A stretch of 36,107 bases of DNA from Candidatus Faecalibacterium gallistercoris (GTDB taxonomy: Bacteria > Bacillota > Clostridia > Oscillospirales > Ruminococcaceae), in NCBI GenBank assembly GCA_019116585.1, contig DXBJ01000048.1:1-36107 (forward strand), written 5' to 3'. This document shows, piece by piece, positions 14,586 through 23,432 of the stretch (positions within the stretch are counted from its first letter, which is position 1; each line of letters begins with the position of its first letter). Under the pieces are notes generated by a model. It saw only the letters and a program-made list of their open reading frames with translations, was not told the origin of the DNA and did no database searches. The translations under genes and the position numbers were made by a program.

Positions 14586-16259
14586 GTGTTTAAGAAAAAA
14601 CAACAGGAGGACAAGGACGGCCAGAACGTGGCCCTCAGCCCGGGAGCCGCTGCCTCGAACAAAGGGGCGAAAGCGTTCCTCAAGCGCAACTGGAAGCGGA
14701 TCGCGGCCGGCGCTGTAGTCGTGGTGGTGGCGGCAGCCCTGTTCCTGCCCAGGAACCAGGCCGCGCCCACCTCGGGCAGCGTCAACTATGTCCAGGTCAA
14801 CCCGCAGCGGCGGGAGATCGTCAATGTGTTCAGCGATTCGGGCACCATCACGGCGGCCAACACCTATGAGGTCCGGCCGCTGGTGCGGGGCACCGTCCTC
14901 ACCGCCGACTTCTCCGAGGGCGACGTGGTCCAGGCCGGGGACGTCCTGTACACCATCGACAGCTCGGACGCCGCCAACAGCGTGGAGCGGGCCCAGATCT
15001 CGGCCAACCAGGCTGAGCGCAGCTATGAGGACGCCCTCAACGCCAGCTATGTGCGCAGCGACATCGGCGGCACCGTGGTCTCCATCCGGGTGGCTCCGGG
15101 GGACGCCGTCACGGCCGGCCAGGAGGTCGCCACCATCCGTGACGACGGGACCGTCCTGCTGACCCTCAACTTCCCGGCGGCGGACGCCGCCGCCTTCGTG
15201 CCCGGCCAGACCGCCCAGGTCACCCTGGACGGCACCTACGAGACTTTGGCCGGCTCGGTCCGCTCGGTCTCGGGGGCTGATACCCTGAGCGACGGCAATA
15301 TGCTGGTGCGCTCGGTGGTCATCGCGGTGTCCAACAGCGGCAGCCTGACCTCCGCCCAGGCGGCCACCGCCTCGGTGGGCGGGGTCAACGCCCTGGGCTC
15401 GGCCCGGTTCGCCTACCAGAAAGAGCAGACCCTCACCGCCGCAGCCAGCGGCACCGTGGCGGCCCTCTGCGTCCAGCCCGGCGCCGTGGTGGACGCGGGG
15501 AGCAACATCGTCCAGCTGACCAGCGACAGCCTGGACCGCCAGGTGGAGCAGGCTGCCGACAGCCTGCGCAGCGCCCAGCTGTCGGTGGAGGACGCCATGA
15601 ACACCCTGGACAACTACACCATCACCGCGCCCATCAGCGGCACCATCATCCAGAAGAACGTCCAGGCAGGGGAGACGGTGGGCAACGAGAGCGCCGCCGC
15701 TTCGACCACCCCCATGTGCATCATCCACGACCTGCGCTACCTGGAAATGACCCTGAACGTGGACGAGCTGCAGATCCTCTCGATCAAGGAGGGGCAGGAC
15801 GTCCGGATCACCGCCGACGCCGTCCAGGACAAGACCTTTAACGGCGTGGTGACCAACGTCTCCTCGGCGGGCACCACCACCGGCGGCACCACCACTTACC
15901 CCGTCACCATCCGGATCGACGATTTTGGCGAGCTGCTGCCCGGCATGAACGCCACCGCCGAGATCGAGGTGGCCAGCGCCTCCGACGCCCTGTCCATCCC
16001 CAGCGCAGCGGTCATCCGCGGCAACTACGTCCTCATCACGGCCGACTCGCCCAGCGCAGCCAACGCCGACCCCAGCATGACCGCCCCCGAGGGCTACGTC
16101 TATGTCAAGGTCCAGACCGGCGTCAGCGACAACGACAACATCCAGATCACCAGCGGCCTGACCGAACAGGACACCGTGGCCTATGAGTCGTCTGCGCTGC
16201 CCTTCAGCTACGGCTACAGCTCCGATCCCGGCATGGCGGTCACCGTCGCAGGAGGCTGA
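14586..16259 (+). CDS. MacA-like periplasmic-adaptor-type membrane fusion protein
   Basis: The 557-residue protein starts at a GTG preceded by AAGGAGG. After a basic cytoplasmic stretch it has one membrane helix (about residues 39-55, AGAVVVVVAAALFL). The extracytoplasmic part shows two biotinyl-lipoyl-like halves. One is VRPLVRGTVLTADFSEGDVV with IGGTVVSIRVAPGDAVTAGQ, the other is TAAASGTVAALCVQPGAVVD with ITAPISGTIIQKNVQAGETV. Beta-barrel domains such as EMTLNVDELQILSIKEGQDV follow. In Gram-positive bacteria such proteins pair with MacB-like ABC exporters (for example YknX). Neighbours match that design. Confidence 0.9.
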   Translation: MFKKKQQEDKDGQNVALSPGAAASNKGAKAFLKRNWKRIAAGAVVVVVAAALFLPRNQAAPTSGSVNYVQVNPQRREIVNVFSDSGTITAANTYEVRPLVRGTVLTADFSEGDVVQAGDVLYTIDSSDAANSVERAQISANQAERSYEDALNASYVRSDIGGTVVSIRVAPGDAVTAGQEVATIRDDGTVLLTLNFPAADAAAFVPGQTAQVTLDGTYETLAGSVRSVSGADTLSDGNMLVRSVVIAVSNSGSLTSAQAATASVGGVNALGSARFAYQKEQTLTAAASGTVAALCVQPGAVVDAGSNIVQLTSDSLDRQVEQAADSLRSAQLSVEDAMNTLDNYTITAPISGTIIQKNVQAGETVGNESAAASTTPMCIIHDLRYLEMTLNVDELQILSIKEGQDVRITADAVQDKTFNGVVTNVSSAGTTTGGTTTYPVTIRIDDFGELLPGMNATAEIEVASASDALSIPSAAVIRGNYVLITADSPSAANADPSMTAPEGYVYVKVQTGVSDNDNIQITSGLTEQDTVAYESSALPFSYGYSSDPGMAVTVAGG

Positions 16260-16261
16260 GG

Positions 16262-17032
16262 ATGAGCGCACTCATTGAATTTGACGACGTCTGCAAGTAC
16301 TACCAGATGGGCGACACCACCGTCAAGGCGGTGGACCACATCTCGATGCAGATCAACAAGGGCGAGTTCGTGGCCATCGTGGGCCAGTCCGGCTCGGGCA
16401 AGTCCACCTGCATGAACATCATCGGCTGCCTGGACGTGCCCACGTCCGGCACCTACCGGCTCAACGGCCGGGACGTGGGCAGCATGAGCAAGAACGAACT
16501 GGCGGAGATCCGCAACGAGATGCTGGGCTTCATCTTTCAGCAGTACAACCTTCTGCCCAAGCTCAGCCTGATGGAGAACGTGGAGCTGCCCCTGATCTAC
16601 GCCGGGCTGTCCCGCAAAGAGCAGCAGGCCCGCGCCAGGACGGCCCTCCAGCAGGTGGGCCTGGGGGACAAGCTGAACAACAAGCCCAGCCAGCTCTCGG
16701 GCGGCCAGCAGCAGCGCGCCTCCATTGCCCGGGCCCTGGCAGGGGGGCCGGCGGTCATCCTGGCCGACGAGCCCACCGGCGCCCTGGACAGCCATACCGG
16801 CCGCGAGGTGCTGGGCATTTTGCAGAAGCTGCACCGCCAGGGCAACACGGTGGTCCTGATCACCCACGACAACTCCATCGCGGTGCAGGCCGAGCGGATC
16901 ATCCGGCTGGAGGACGGGCACATCGTCTACGACGGCGACGCCCACGCCCCCGAGGCCGTGGTCCAGCCTGCCTTCACCGTGCAGGATGCGCAGGAGGACC
17001 AGGCGCAACCGGAACAGGAGGGCAGTGCATGA
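16262..17032 (+). CDS. MacB/LolD-type ABC exporter ATP-binding protein
   Basis: The 256-residue ATPase has Walker A GQSGSGKST (41-49), the Q-loop region FIFQQYNLLPKLSLMENVEL, signature QLSGGQQQRASIARAL and Walker B VILADEPTGALD. These place it in the MacB/LolD/YknY group that powers mechanotransmission exporters. The C-terminal 30 residues are an unusual acidic, Gln/Glu-rich tail. GGAGG precedes the ATG two bases after the adaptor stop, and its own stop overlaps the permease start (ATGA). Confidence 0.94.
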   Translation: MSALIEFDDVCKYYQMGDTTVKAVDHISMQINKGEFVAIVGQSGSGKSTCMNIIGCLDVPTSGTYRLNGRDVGSMSKNELAEIRNEMLGFIFQQYNLLPKLSLMENVELPLIYAGLSRKEQQARARTALQQVGLGDKLNNKPSQLSGGQQQRASIARALAGGPAVILADEPTGALDSHTGREVLGILQKLHRQGNTVVLITHDNSIAVQAERIIRLEDGHIVYDGDAHAPEAVVQPAFTVQDAQEDQAQPEQEGSA

Positions 17033-18249
17033 ATCTGAGTATGCTGTACGAAACGGTCCGCCAGGCGCTGAAGAACATTGCCAGCAACAAGTTCCGCACC
17101 CTGCTCACCATGCTGGGCATCATCATCGGCATCATGGCCGTCATGATCATCGTGGGCCTGGGCAACGGCCTGACCCAGAGCATGCGGGCCAGTGTTTCTT
17201 CCATGGGCATGAACCTTTTGCAGGTGAACGTGTTCGGCCCCCGGGCCCGCAACGTGAGCGTGGATGAGATGTACCGGATCACCGAAGAGCGGCCGGACCT
17301 GTTCTCGGGGATCTCGCCGATGGTCAGCATGGACCGCACCAGCTCGGCGGTCCGGGTGGGCACCAAGAACTACAGCCAGACCAGCGTGATAGGCATCAGC
17401 GAGACCTACGCCGGCATGACCGGCACCAAGATCGCCGAGGGCCGGGGCATCCAGTACGTGGACTGCGCCGAGTACAAGCGGGTCTGTGTGGTGGGCGATT
17501 ACATTGCCCGGGTGGCCTACGGCGGCAACGCCATCGGCCAGACCCTCAAGCTGGGGCCTGACCAGTTCACCATCATCGGCGTGGCCGCCGCCGAAGTGTC
17601 CGACCCCTCCCTGCAGGAGGGCAGTTCGGACGACTACGTCTACATCCCCTACACCACCGCCCAGCGGGTGGCCCGCAGCTCCAACGTTTCGGCCTACGGC
17701 GTCACCACCGTCACCGAAGCCCAGGTGGCCGAGGGCAAGGCCGTGCTGGAAGCCGGCCTGCAGGAGCTGACCCACTCGGAGGACAGCTACTTTGTCACCA
17801 GCCTGTCCGAGGTGCTGAACACCTTCAGCAGCATGATCGGGATGGTGGTGTCGGTGCTGACCGTCATCGCGGCCATCTCCCTGCTGGTGGGCGGCATCGG
17901 CATCATGAACATCATGATGGTGTCGGTGGCCGAGCGCACCCGCGAGATCGGCATCCGCAAGGCTCTGGGCGCCAAGGAGCGCACCATCCTGGCCCTGTTC
18001 GTCACCGAGGCGGCCACCACCTCGGCCCTGGGCGGCCTGATCGGCATCATCCTGGGCTACGGCGTATCCGCCGCGGCCAGCCCCCTGGTGGCCGCCGTGA
18101 TGGGGGACACCAATATGACCATCAGCCCGTCGGCCGGCTCGGTGGCGGTGGCCTTTGGGGTGTCGGTGGGCATCGGCATCCTGTTCGGCTACCTGCCCGC
18201 CAAGCGTGCCGCCCGCCTCAACCCCATCGAGGCCCTGCGCTATGATTAA
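17029..18249 (+). CDS. MacB/FtsX-type ABC exporter permease
   Basis: The 406-residue protein has one N-terminal membrane helix (TLLTMLGIIIGIMAVMIIVG, about residues 24-43) and a large extracytoplasmic domain. Three C-terminal helices form the FtsX domain. The region IMNIMMVSVAERTREIGIRK (about residues 295-314) is the family hallmark. Together with the adaptor and ATPase it forms a MacAB/YknXYZ-like system. Such systems export toxins, peptides or lipoproteins. The stop is followed by the SLH protein after 25 bases, apparently the same operon. Confidence 0.93.
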   Translation: MNLSMLYETVRQALKNIASNKFRTLLTMLGIIIGIMAVMIIVGLGNGLTQSMRASVSSMGMNLLQVNVFGPRARNVSVDEMYRITEERPDLFSGISPMVSMDRTSSAVRVGTKNYSQTSVIGISETYAGMTGTKIAEGRGIQYVDCAEYKRVCVVGDYIARVAYGGNAIGQTLKLGPDQFTIIGVAAAEVSDPSLQEGSSDDYVYIPYTTAQRVARSSNVSAYGVTTVTEAQVAEGKAVLEAGLQELTHSEDSYFVTSLSEVLNTFSSMIGMVVSVLTVIAAISLLVGGIGIMNIMMVSVAERTREIGIRKALGAKERTILALFVTEAATTSALGGLIGIILGYGVSAAASPLVAAVMGDTNMTISPSAGSVAVAFGVSVGIGILFGYLPAKRAARLNPIEALRYD

Positions 18250-18274
18250 CCAACACGAGGGAGGAACACACAAG

Positions 18275-20386
18275 ATGAAACAACGGTTTATCGCGTTGTT
18301 GCTGGCCGTCTGCATCGCCTGCACCATGCTGGTGATGCCTGCGTCCGCAAGCAGCGCCAACTCGGCGGTGCAGGCCGCGGTGATGCTGGGGGGCCTGACC
18401 TCCGAGCAGGCCGCCGGCCCGGACGCCGTCCTGACCCGCGGCCAGCTGGCCAAGCTGCTGGCGGCTTTCTCGCCCTACCGGGAGAGCGCCGGCGCCCAGG
18501 GCTCGGCCGGGACCCTCTTTACCGATGTGGGCGGCGACGACCCGCTGGCCCCTGCCATCCGCATCGCGGTGAGCCAGGGCTGGATGAGCGGCTACACCGA
18601 CGGCAGTTTCCGGCCGGGCAACCCCGTTATCCTGGAAGAAGCTTGCGCCGCCGCCCTCAACCTGCTGGGCTACGACGTCACCACCCTGAGCGGCACCTTC
18701 CCCACGGCGCAGCTGAACAAGGCCCGTGAGCTGGGTCTGCGGGACGGCATCGCCCGCAGCCAGGGGGAGGGGCTGACCATTGCCGACGGGGCGCTGTTGC
18801 TCTACAACGCCCTGACCGTCCCCACCGCCAACGGCGAAGTCTACGGCAGCACCCTGGGCTTTACCGTCACCGGCGGGCAGGTGGACACCGCGTCCATCCT
18901 GCTGGGCAACGTTCAGGGGCCCTTTGTGGCTGAGGCAGGGGCCCAGCTGCCCTTTGCGCCGGCCGCCGTCTACCGCAACGGCGAGGCCGCCGCTTCGGCT
19001 GAGCTGAACGAGTACGACGTCTACTATTACAGCGAGAACGCCCGGACCGTCTGGATCTACACCCGCAAGGCGGCCGGCCGGATCACTGCGGTGGCTCCCT
19101 CCGCTTCCGCCCCCACCAGCGTGACGGTGGCCGGCACGGAATACACCATCGGTTCCTCCCAGGCTGCGACGGTGCTGTCCAGCCTCAACGGCGGCGGCGT
19201 GGGCCAGGTGGTCACCCTGCTGCTGGGGATGAACAACGAGGTGGTCCGGGTCCTGACCGGGGAGGCGGCCGACCAGGTCTTTTACGGCGTGGTCCAGAAC
19301 TCGGCCCGCAGCCTGATCGAGGACGACGGCGCGGACGTCCGCCAGAGCGTCACGGTGGCCTGCACCGACGGCGTCACCCGCACCGTCAACGTAGACAAGA
19401 GCCTGAACTTCCCCGCCGGCCTTCTGGTGGAGATCACCGTGACCGGGGACGGGGAGCAGGTGGCCCGCGTGGACGCCCGCTCGGTGAGCGGCACCTTCAA
19501 CGAGAACGGCACCGCCCTGGGCGGCACGCCCCTTGCAGACGGCGTTGAGATCATTGACACGACGGCGGAGGGCGTGGCTGGGGCAATTCGCCCCAGCCGA
19601 CTATCGGGGGTGACCCTGCAGAGCGGCGACGTCCGCTACTACACCACCAATGCGGCGGGTGAGATCGACCGCCTGATCCTGGACAACGTCACCGGCGATC
19701 TGTGGACCTACGGCGTCCTGGACGATGTGCGCAACCTGACCAGCGCCGCCGCCGACGTCATCGACGAGCAGATCGGCCGCCCCAGCGGGGATGTGACCCT
19801 GCCGGGCGGCACCACCACCGGCAGCGGCAATGCCGCCGCCGACGTGGCCAACATCATCCTGCCCAGCACCAGCGATATTCTTTACGGCATCATCGACGGC
19901 AGCATCGCCAGCACCCTGTGGGACAGCCTGACCAGCAGCACCGGCAGCGTTGCCAGCTATGTGCTGCGCCTGGCGGCCGACAACACCACCGGCGCCATGA
20001 GCAACATCCTGGGCTGGCTGGGCAAGGGCGCCAGCTACGTCTGCTACATCAACGGGGAGAGCGCCACCCTCAACACGGCGGTCAAGTACCCGGTGCTGGC
20101 GGGCGGCGTGGCGGTCAGCCGCAGCCCCTCCGGCACGGTCAAGAACATGATCCAGCTGATGCCGGTGATGATCGACAAGGTCGGCGCAGCCTCGGTGATG
20201 AGCGGCAGCACCCGCTATGAGACGGCCGACAACATGCAGGTCTATCTGTGGTACCGCGGCCAGTATTACCCCACCACCCTGGCCCAGGTCAACCCTGCCG
20301 AATACCATCTGATCGGCTGGTACGACAACCTTGGCTGCACCGCGGGCAACAAGATCCGCGTCCTGGTGGCGGTCAAAAAAGACTGA
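18275..20386 (+). CDS. S-layer-homology domain protein
   Basis: The 703-residue protein starts with a signal peptide (MKQRFIALLLAVCIACTMLV, cleavage near ASA-SSA). S-layer homology repeats follow: LTRGQLAKLLAAF closes one, and a full repeat runs from LFTDVGGDDPLAPAI through GYTDGSFRPGNPV. A third, weaker one ends around residue 190. The rest is a Ser/Thr/Ala/Gly-rich, beta-type body without recognised catalytic motifs. GAGGGAGG precedes the ATG at 18275. A longer in-frame start lies inside the permease gene and is rejected. SLH domains bind pyruvylated wall polymers, so the protein is likely wall-attached. It may be cargo or partner of the adjacent exporter. Confidence 0.88.
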   Translation: MKQRFIALLLAVCIACTMLVMPASASSANSAVQAAVMLGGLTSEQAAGPDAVLTRGQLAKLLAAFSPYRESAGAQGSAGTLFTDVGGDDPLAPAIRIAVSQGWMSGYTDGSFRPGNPVILEEACAAALNLLGYDVTTLSGTFPTAQLNKARELGLRDGIARSQGEGLTIADGALLLYNALTVPTANGEVYGSTLGFTVTGGQVDTASILLGNVQGPFVAEAGAQLPFAPAAVYRNGEAAASAELNEYDVYYYSENARTVWIYTRKAAGRITAVAPSASAPTSVTVAGTEYTIGSSQAATVLSSLNGGGVGQVVTLLLGMNNEVVRVLTGEAADQVFYGVVQNSARSLIEDDGADVRQSVTVACTDGVTRTVNVDKSLNFPAGLLVEITVTGDGEQVARVDARSVSGTFNENGTALGGTPLADGVEIIDTTAEGVAGAIRPSRLSGVTLQSGDVRYYTTNAAGEIDRLILDNVTGDLWTYGVLDDVRNLTSAAADVIDEQIGRPSGDVTLPGGTTTGSGNAAADVANIILPSTSDILYGIIDGSIASTLWDSLTSSTGSVASYVLRLAADNTTGAMSNILGWLGKGASYVCYINGESATLNTAVKYPVLAGGVAVSRSPSGTVKNMIQLMPVMIDKVGAASVMSGSTRYETADNMQVYLWYRGQYYPTTLAQVNPAEYHLIGWYDNLGCTAGNKIRVLVAVKKD

Positions 20387-20408
20387 TCCTCCTTTTTCTT
20401 TGCAAACG

Positions 20409-20449
20409 GCAAGCGCCCCGCTGCGGCATCCCCGCGGCGGGGCGCTTGC
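20409..20449 (+). terminator. Strong hairpin after the SLH gene
   Basis: GCAAGCGCCCCGC pairs perfectly with GCGGGGCGCTTGC. There is no T-tract on either side, so it may protect the 3' end of the message or need a factor to terminate. Confidence 0.55.
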
Positions 20450-20514
20450 TGCATAGACCAGATCTTGTGCGCTGTGCTGCAAAAAGCAGGCGGGGCGTTG
20501 TGCAGGGTGCGCGG

Positions 20515-20543
20515 TTGACAGCCTCTCGAATGTGTGATATATT
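20515..20543 (+). promoter_or_regulatory. Promoter of the DUF3796-xre operon
   Basis: TTGACA (20515-20520), a 17-bp spacer and TATATT (20538-20543) precede the ATG at 20590. Confidence 0.85.
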
Positions 20544-20589
20544 TATAACATAAAGAGCGAAATACACCACACAACAAGGAGGCAATGCC

Positions 20590-20946
20590 ATGAAAAAGAC
20601 GTATTATCTGGAAGGACTGCTGGGGCTGCTGTCTCTTTTGGGCTTTGTGGGCCTGTTCACCGAAGAGCGGATGTTCCTGGCGTTCTTCGCGTTTGCCTGC
20701 AACTTCCAGTATTTCTTCATCCCGGCGGACGAGATGATGACTGCCTACATGAACCGCTCGGCAGCCCGCGCCTTTTATGGGGATATGTTCCTGACCGGCG
20801 GGGTGGCGCTGGGGGGCATCCTGGCCGGGCTGCCCGCCGGCAGGGCCCTGCTGTACGGCATCCTGGCCGGATGGGCGGCCGCGGTGGTGGTGCAGTCGGT
20901 GTCGGTCGCCTTTTACCGCTTCCGGGAAAGCTGGGGCGCCCAATGA
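20590..20946 (+). CDS. DUF3796-like membrane protein
   Basis: The 118-residue membrane protein begins [20 protein letters not shown] and has four hydrophobic segments. The run [20 protein letters not shown] followed by PADE resembles DUF3796 proteins of Firmicutes, whose function is unknown. AAGGAGG precedes the ATG. The stop overlaps the start of an Xre regulator (ATGA). DUF3796-type genes often sit beside small Xre regulators, which suggests a membrane sensor or target coupled to the repressor. Confidence 0.8.
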   Translation: MKKTYYLEGLLGLLSLLGFVGLFTEERMFLAFFAFACNFQYFFIPADEMMTAYMNRSAARAFYGDMFLTGGVALGGILAGLPAGRALLYGILAGWAAAVVVQSVSVAFYRFRESWGAQ

Positions 20947-21140
20947 TCCGCAACCGCATGAAGGAGTTCCGCGCCCGCACCGGCATGAAGCAGGAAGAGC
21001 TGGCCGCCCGGGTGGGGGTGCGCCGGGAGACCATCGGCAATCTGGAAAACGGCAAGTACAATCCGTCCCTGGTCCTGGCCTGGAACATCGCCAAGGTGTT
21101 CGGGGTGACCATCGAGGACGTGTTCACGGTGGAAGAATGA
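20943..21140 (+). CDS. Small Xre-family (YozG-like) transcriptional regulator
   Basis: The 65-residue protein is almost only a Cro/CI helix-turn-helix. It reads [20 protein letters not shown], then [20 protein letters not shown] and [20 protein letters not shown]. Its start overlaps the DUF3796-like stop, and a longer reading frame upstream is an artefact of GC-rich sequence. It probably controls its own operon. No separate operator is evident, though the promoter region 20515-20589 is the obvious place. Confidence 0.92.
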   Translation: MIRNRMKEFRARTGMKQEELAARVGVRRETIGNLENGKYNPSLVLAWNIAKVFGVTIEDVFTVEE

Positions 21141-21150
21141 GAGGAAAACC

Positions 21151-21369
21151 ATGAAAAAGCTGAGCTATGCGCTATTTGGGCTGGCCGTCCTGCTGTCGGA
21201 CGTGATGTGCTGGGTGGTGGGCTACCGCTACAGCGACATGCTGTGGGGCATCCGGTATGCCTGCTACAGCGCCCCGGCCTGGACGGCCTGGCTGACCGCC
21301 CTGCCCTTCCTGGCAGGGATCGCGGTATGCGTCCTGCTGGGGGCCTGGCTGCGCCGGAAAAGCCGGTGA
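21151..21369 (+). CDS. Small membrane protein of unknown function
   Basis: The 72-residue protein has two hydrophobic helices (residues 5-24 and about 45-66) joined by a Tyr/Trp-rich loop RYSDMLWGIRYACYSAPAWT. It ends in a basic tail WLRRKSR. GAGAGGAAA precedes the ATG, 10 bases after the xre gene, so the three genes form one operon. I do not recognise the family. Its role probably follows that of the DUF3796-like protein. Confidence 0.78.
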   Translation: MKKLSYALFGLAVLLSDVMCWVVGYRYSDMLWGIRYACYSAPAWTAWLTALPFLAGIAVCVLLGAWLRRKSR

Positions 21370-21384
21370 AAGGGCAAAAACGGG

Positions 21385-21413
21385 TTGACAACCCTCCCGC
21401 CCCGTGCTACAAT
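21385..21413 (+). promoter_or_regulatory. Promoter of the asnB T-box operon
   Basis: TTGACA (21385-21390), a 17-bp spacer and TACAAT (21408-21413), a near-perfect sigma-A promoter. Confidence 0.88.
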
Positions 21414-21419
21414 GCTTGC

Positions 21420-21715
21420 AACAAAGGCTTTGACCGGGAAAAGTAAGGCCCAAGCGCCACCCTGCCAGAGAGTGCGGGCAGGTGGGAGCCGCACAGGGGG
21501 CCGGGCCTGAAGAACACCCGCGAGCCGCCGCCTGAACCTGCGCTCTTTGAAGGGCGCGCCAGTAGGGCCGGACGGACGCCGCACGTTACGCGGCACTGCT
21601 TTCAACGGGGAGAGCACAGAGCGGCCGGCAGGGTCAAACTGCCGGCAACCCAGGTGGCACCACGGATACGGCAGCATTCGTCCTGATGAGGGGATGTTTG
21701 CTGCCGTATTTTTTG
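21420..21715 (+). ncRNA. T-box leader, tRNA-Asn specificity
   Basis: Stem I motifs AGAGAGTGCGGGC and GGTGG appear at about 21468-21486. The specifier context GAAGAACACC puts AAC at 21513-21515, an asparagine codon. The T-box core CCAGGTGGCACCACGG lies at 21650-21665. Its UGGC bulge matches a tRNA with discriminator G, as tRNA-Asn has. The terminator stem is ATACGGCAGCA (21666-21676) with TGCTGCCGTAT (21699-21709), followed by a six-T run. The downstream gene is asnB, so specifier, discriminator and target agree. Confidence 0.94.
21666..21714 (+). terminator. Regulated terminator of the asnB T-box
   Basis: A perfect 11-bp stem closes a long loop and runs directly into T-rich sequence. The loop contains CGTCCTG, which can pair with the CAGG side of the T-box for the antiterminator, so the two forms exclude each other. 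Confidence 0.88.
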
Positions 21716-21735
21716 CTGCAAAGGAGCAAGACGTT

Positions 21736-23322
21736 ATGTGCTGTATCATGGGTTACACCGGGCACGACCTGCCCGCCGCCGAATTCAAGGAATACCTGCT
21801 GCGGACCGTCAGCCGCGGCCCCGACGACCAGCGGGTGATCGAGGGCCCCTTCGGGCTGATGGGCTTCGGCCGGCTTGCCATCATGGGGCTGACGCCGGAG
21901 GGGATGCAGCCCTTTACCCGTGGGGCGGACTGCGTGGTCTGCAACGGGGAGCTGTACGGCTTCCGGTTTGAAAAGGCCATCCTCCAGCGGGCGGGGTACA
22001 AGTTCCAGTCGGGCAGCGACTGCGAGATCCTGCTGCCCCTGTACTACGAGTACGGGCTGGATATGTTCCGCCACATGGACGCCGAGTTCGCCCTCATCCT
22101 CTACGATTCCCGCAAGGACCGGCTGATCGCCGCCCGGGACCCCATCGGCATCCGGCCCCTGTTCTATGGCTACTCCAAGTCCAGCCACCAGATCGCCTTC
22201 GCCAGCGAGCTGCAGAACCTGGTGGGCTGGTGCGAGGACATCCGGCCGTTTCCCATCGGCAGCTACTACTGCGACGGGCGGTTCGTCCGCTACGAGGACG
22301 TGGCCGACGTCCCCGCGCCCCACGCCGACGGGATGCCGGACGTGCTGCGCAACATCCGGGAAAAGCTGATCGCCGGGGTGGAGAAGCGGCTGGACGCCGA
22401 CGCGCCGGTGGGCTTCCTGCTGTCAGGCGGGCTGGATTCCTCCCTGGTCTGCGCCATCGCGGCCCGCAAGCTGGGCCGGCCCATCCGCACCTTCGCCATC
22501 GGGATGGACACCGACGCCATCGACCTGAAATACGCCCGCCAGACCGCCGAATATCTGGGCAGCGAGCACCACGAGGTCATCATCACCCGGGAGGACGTGA
22601 TCCAAAGCCTGGAGGAAGTGGTCCGCATCCTGGGCACCTGGGACATCACCACCGTCCGGGCCAGCGTGGGGATGTACCTGCTGTGCAGAGCCATCCACCG
22701 GGACACCGACGTCCGGGTCCTGCTGACCGGCGAGATCTCGGATGAGCTGTTCGGCTACAAATACACCGATTACGCCCCCACCGCCGACGCTTTCCAGCAG
22801 GAGAGCCAGAAGCGCATCCGGGAGCTGTATATGTACGACGTGCTCCGGGCCGACCGGTGCATCTCGGCCAACAGCATCGAGGCCCGCGTCCCCTTCGGGG
22901 ACCTGGACTTTGTGCGGTATGTCATGGCCATCGACCCCGAGATGAAGGTGAACCACTACGGCAAGGGCAAGTACCTGCTGCGCAAAGCCTTTGAAGGGGA
23001 CTGGCTGCCCCCCGAGATCCTCTGGCGGGAAAAGGCCGCCTTCTCGGACGCGGTGGGCCACAGCATGGTGGACGACATCAAACAGTACGCCGAGAGCCTT
23101 TACACCGAGGAGGAGTTCCAGATGCGGCGGGCCAACTACTCGGCCCACTGCATGCCCTTTACCAAAGAGAGCCTGCTGTATCGGGAACTGTTTGAAAAGC
23201 ACTATTACGACCAGGCCCGCACCATCGCCGCCTTCTGGATGCCCAACCGCGCCTGGCCCGGCTGCGATGTGGACGACCCTTCGGCCCGGGTGCTGGCCAA
23301 CTACGGGGCCAGCGGGGTGTAA
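21736..23322 (+). CDS. asnB: Asparagine synthase (glutamine-hydrolysing)
   Basis: The 528-residue enzyme makes asparagine from aspartate, glutamine and ATP. It starts MCCIMGYTG, with Cys2 as the class II amidotransferase nucleophile after removal of Met1, which fixes the start at 21736. AAGGAG lies about 10 bases upstream. The glutaminase domain covers about 1-200. The synthetase domain has the PP-loop SGGLDSS (230-236), and later LLTGEISDELFGYKYTDYAP and ANSIEARVPFGDLDFVRYVM. It is controlled by an asparagine T-box. The next gene, gltB, has its own promoter. Confidence 0.97.
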   Translation: MCCIMGYTGHDLPAAEFKEYLLRTVSRGPDDQRVIEGPFGLMGFGRLAIMGLTPEGMQPFTRGADCVVCNGELYGFRFEKAILQRAGYKFQSGSDCEILLPLYYEYGLDMFRHMDAEFALILYDSRKDRLIAARDPIGIRPLFYGYSKSSHQIAFASELQNLVGWCEDIRPFPIGSYYCDGRFVRYEDVADVPAPHADGMPDVLRNIREKLIAGVEKRLDADAPVGFLLSGGLDSSLVCAIAARKLGRPIRTFAIGMDTDAIDLKYARQTAEYLGSEHHEVIITREDVIQSLEEVVRILGTWDITTVRASVGMYLLCRAIHRDTDVRVLLTGEISDELFGYKYTDYAPTADAFQQESQKRIRELYMYDVLRADRCISANSIEARVPFGDLDFVRYVMAIDPEMKVNHYGKGKYLLRKAFEGDWLPPEILWREKAAFSDAVGHSMVDDIKQYAESLYTEEEFQMRRANYSAHCMPFTKESLLYRELFEKHYYDQARTIAAFWMPNRAWPGCDVDDPSARVLANYGASGV

Positions 23323-23394
23323 AGCCCCCCGTTTCCGGTAAAAATCCACAGAATCCGGGGCCTGGACTGGTATTCGATTTGTTGCGTCTGTCAC

Positions 23395-23422
23395 TTGAAA
23401 AGAATTGCATACACGATATAAT
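23395..23422 (+). promoter_or_regulatory. Promoter of gltBD
   Basis: TTGAAA (23395-23400), a 16-bp spacer and TATAAT (23417-23422). Transcription should start near 23429, just before a candidate attenuator. Confidence 0.8.
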
Positions 23423-23432
23423 AGGGAGCAAG

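Noticed and set aside
23330-23432. A first ANTAR-type hexaloop hairpin before the gltB attenuator
   Set aside because: I found no hairpin with a six-base loop of the A1/G4 type here, and the predicted start at about 23429 leaves no room for one. The ANTAR reading therefore remains tentative.
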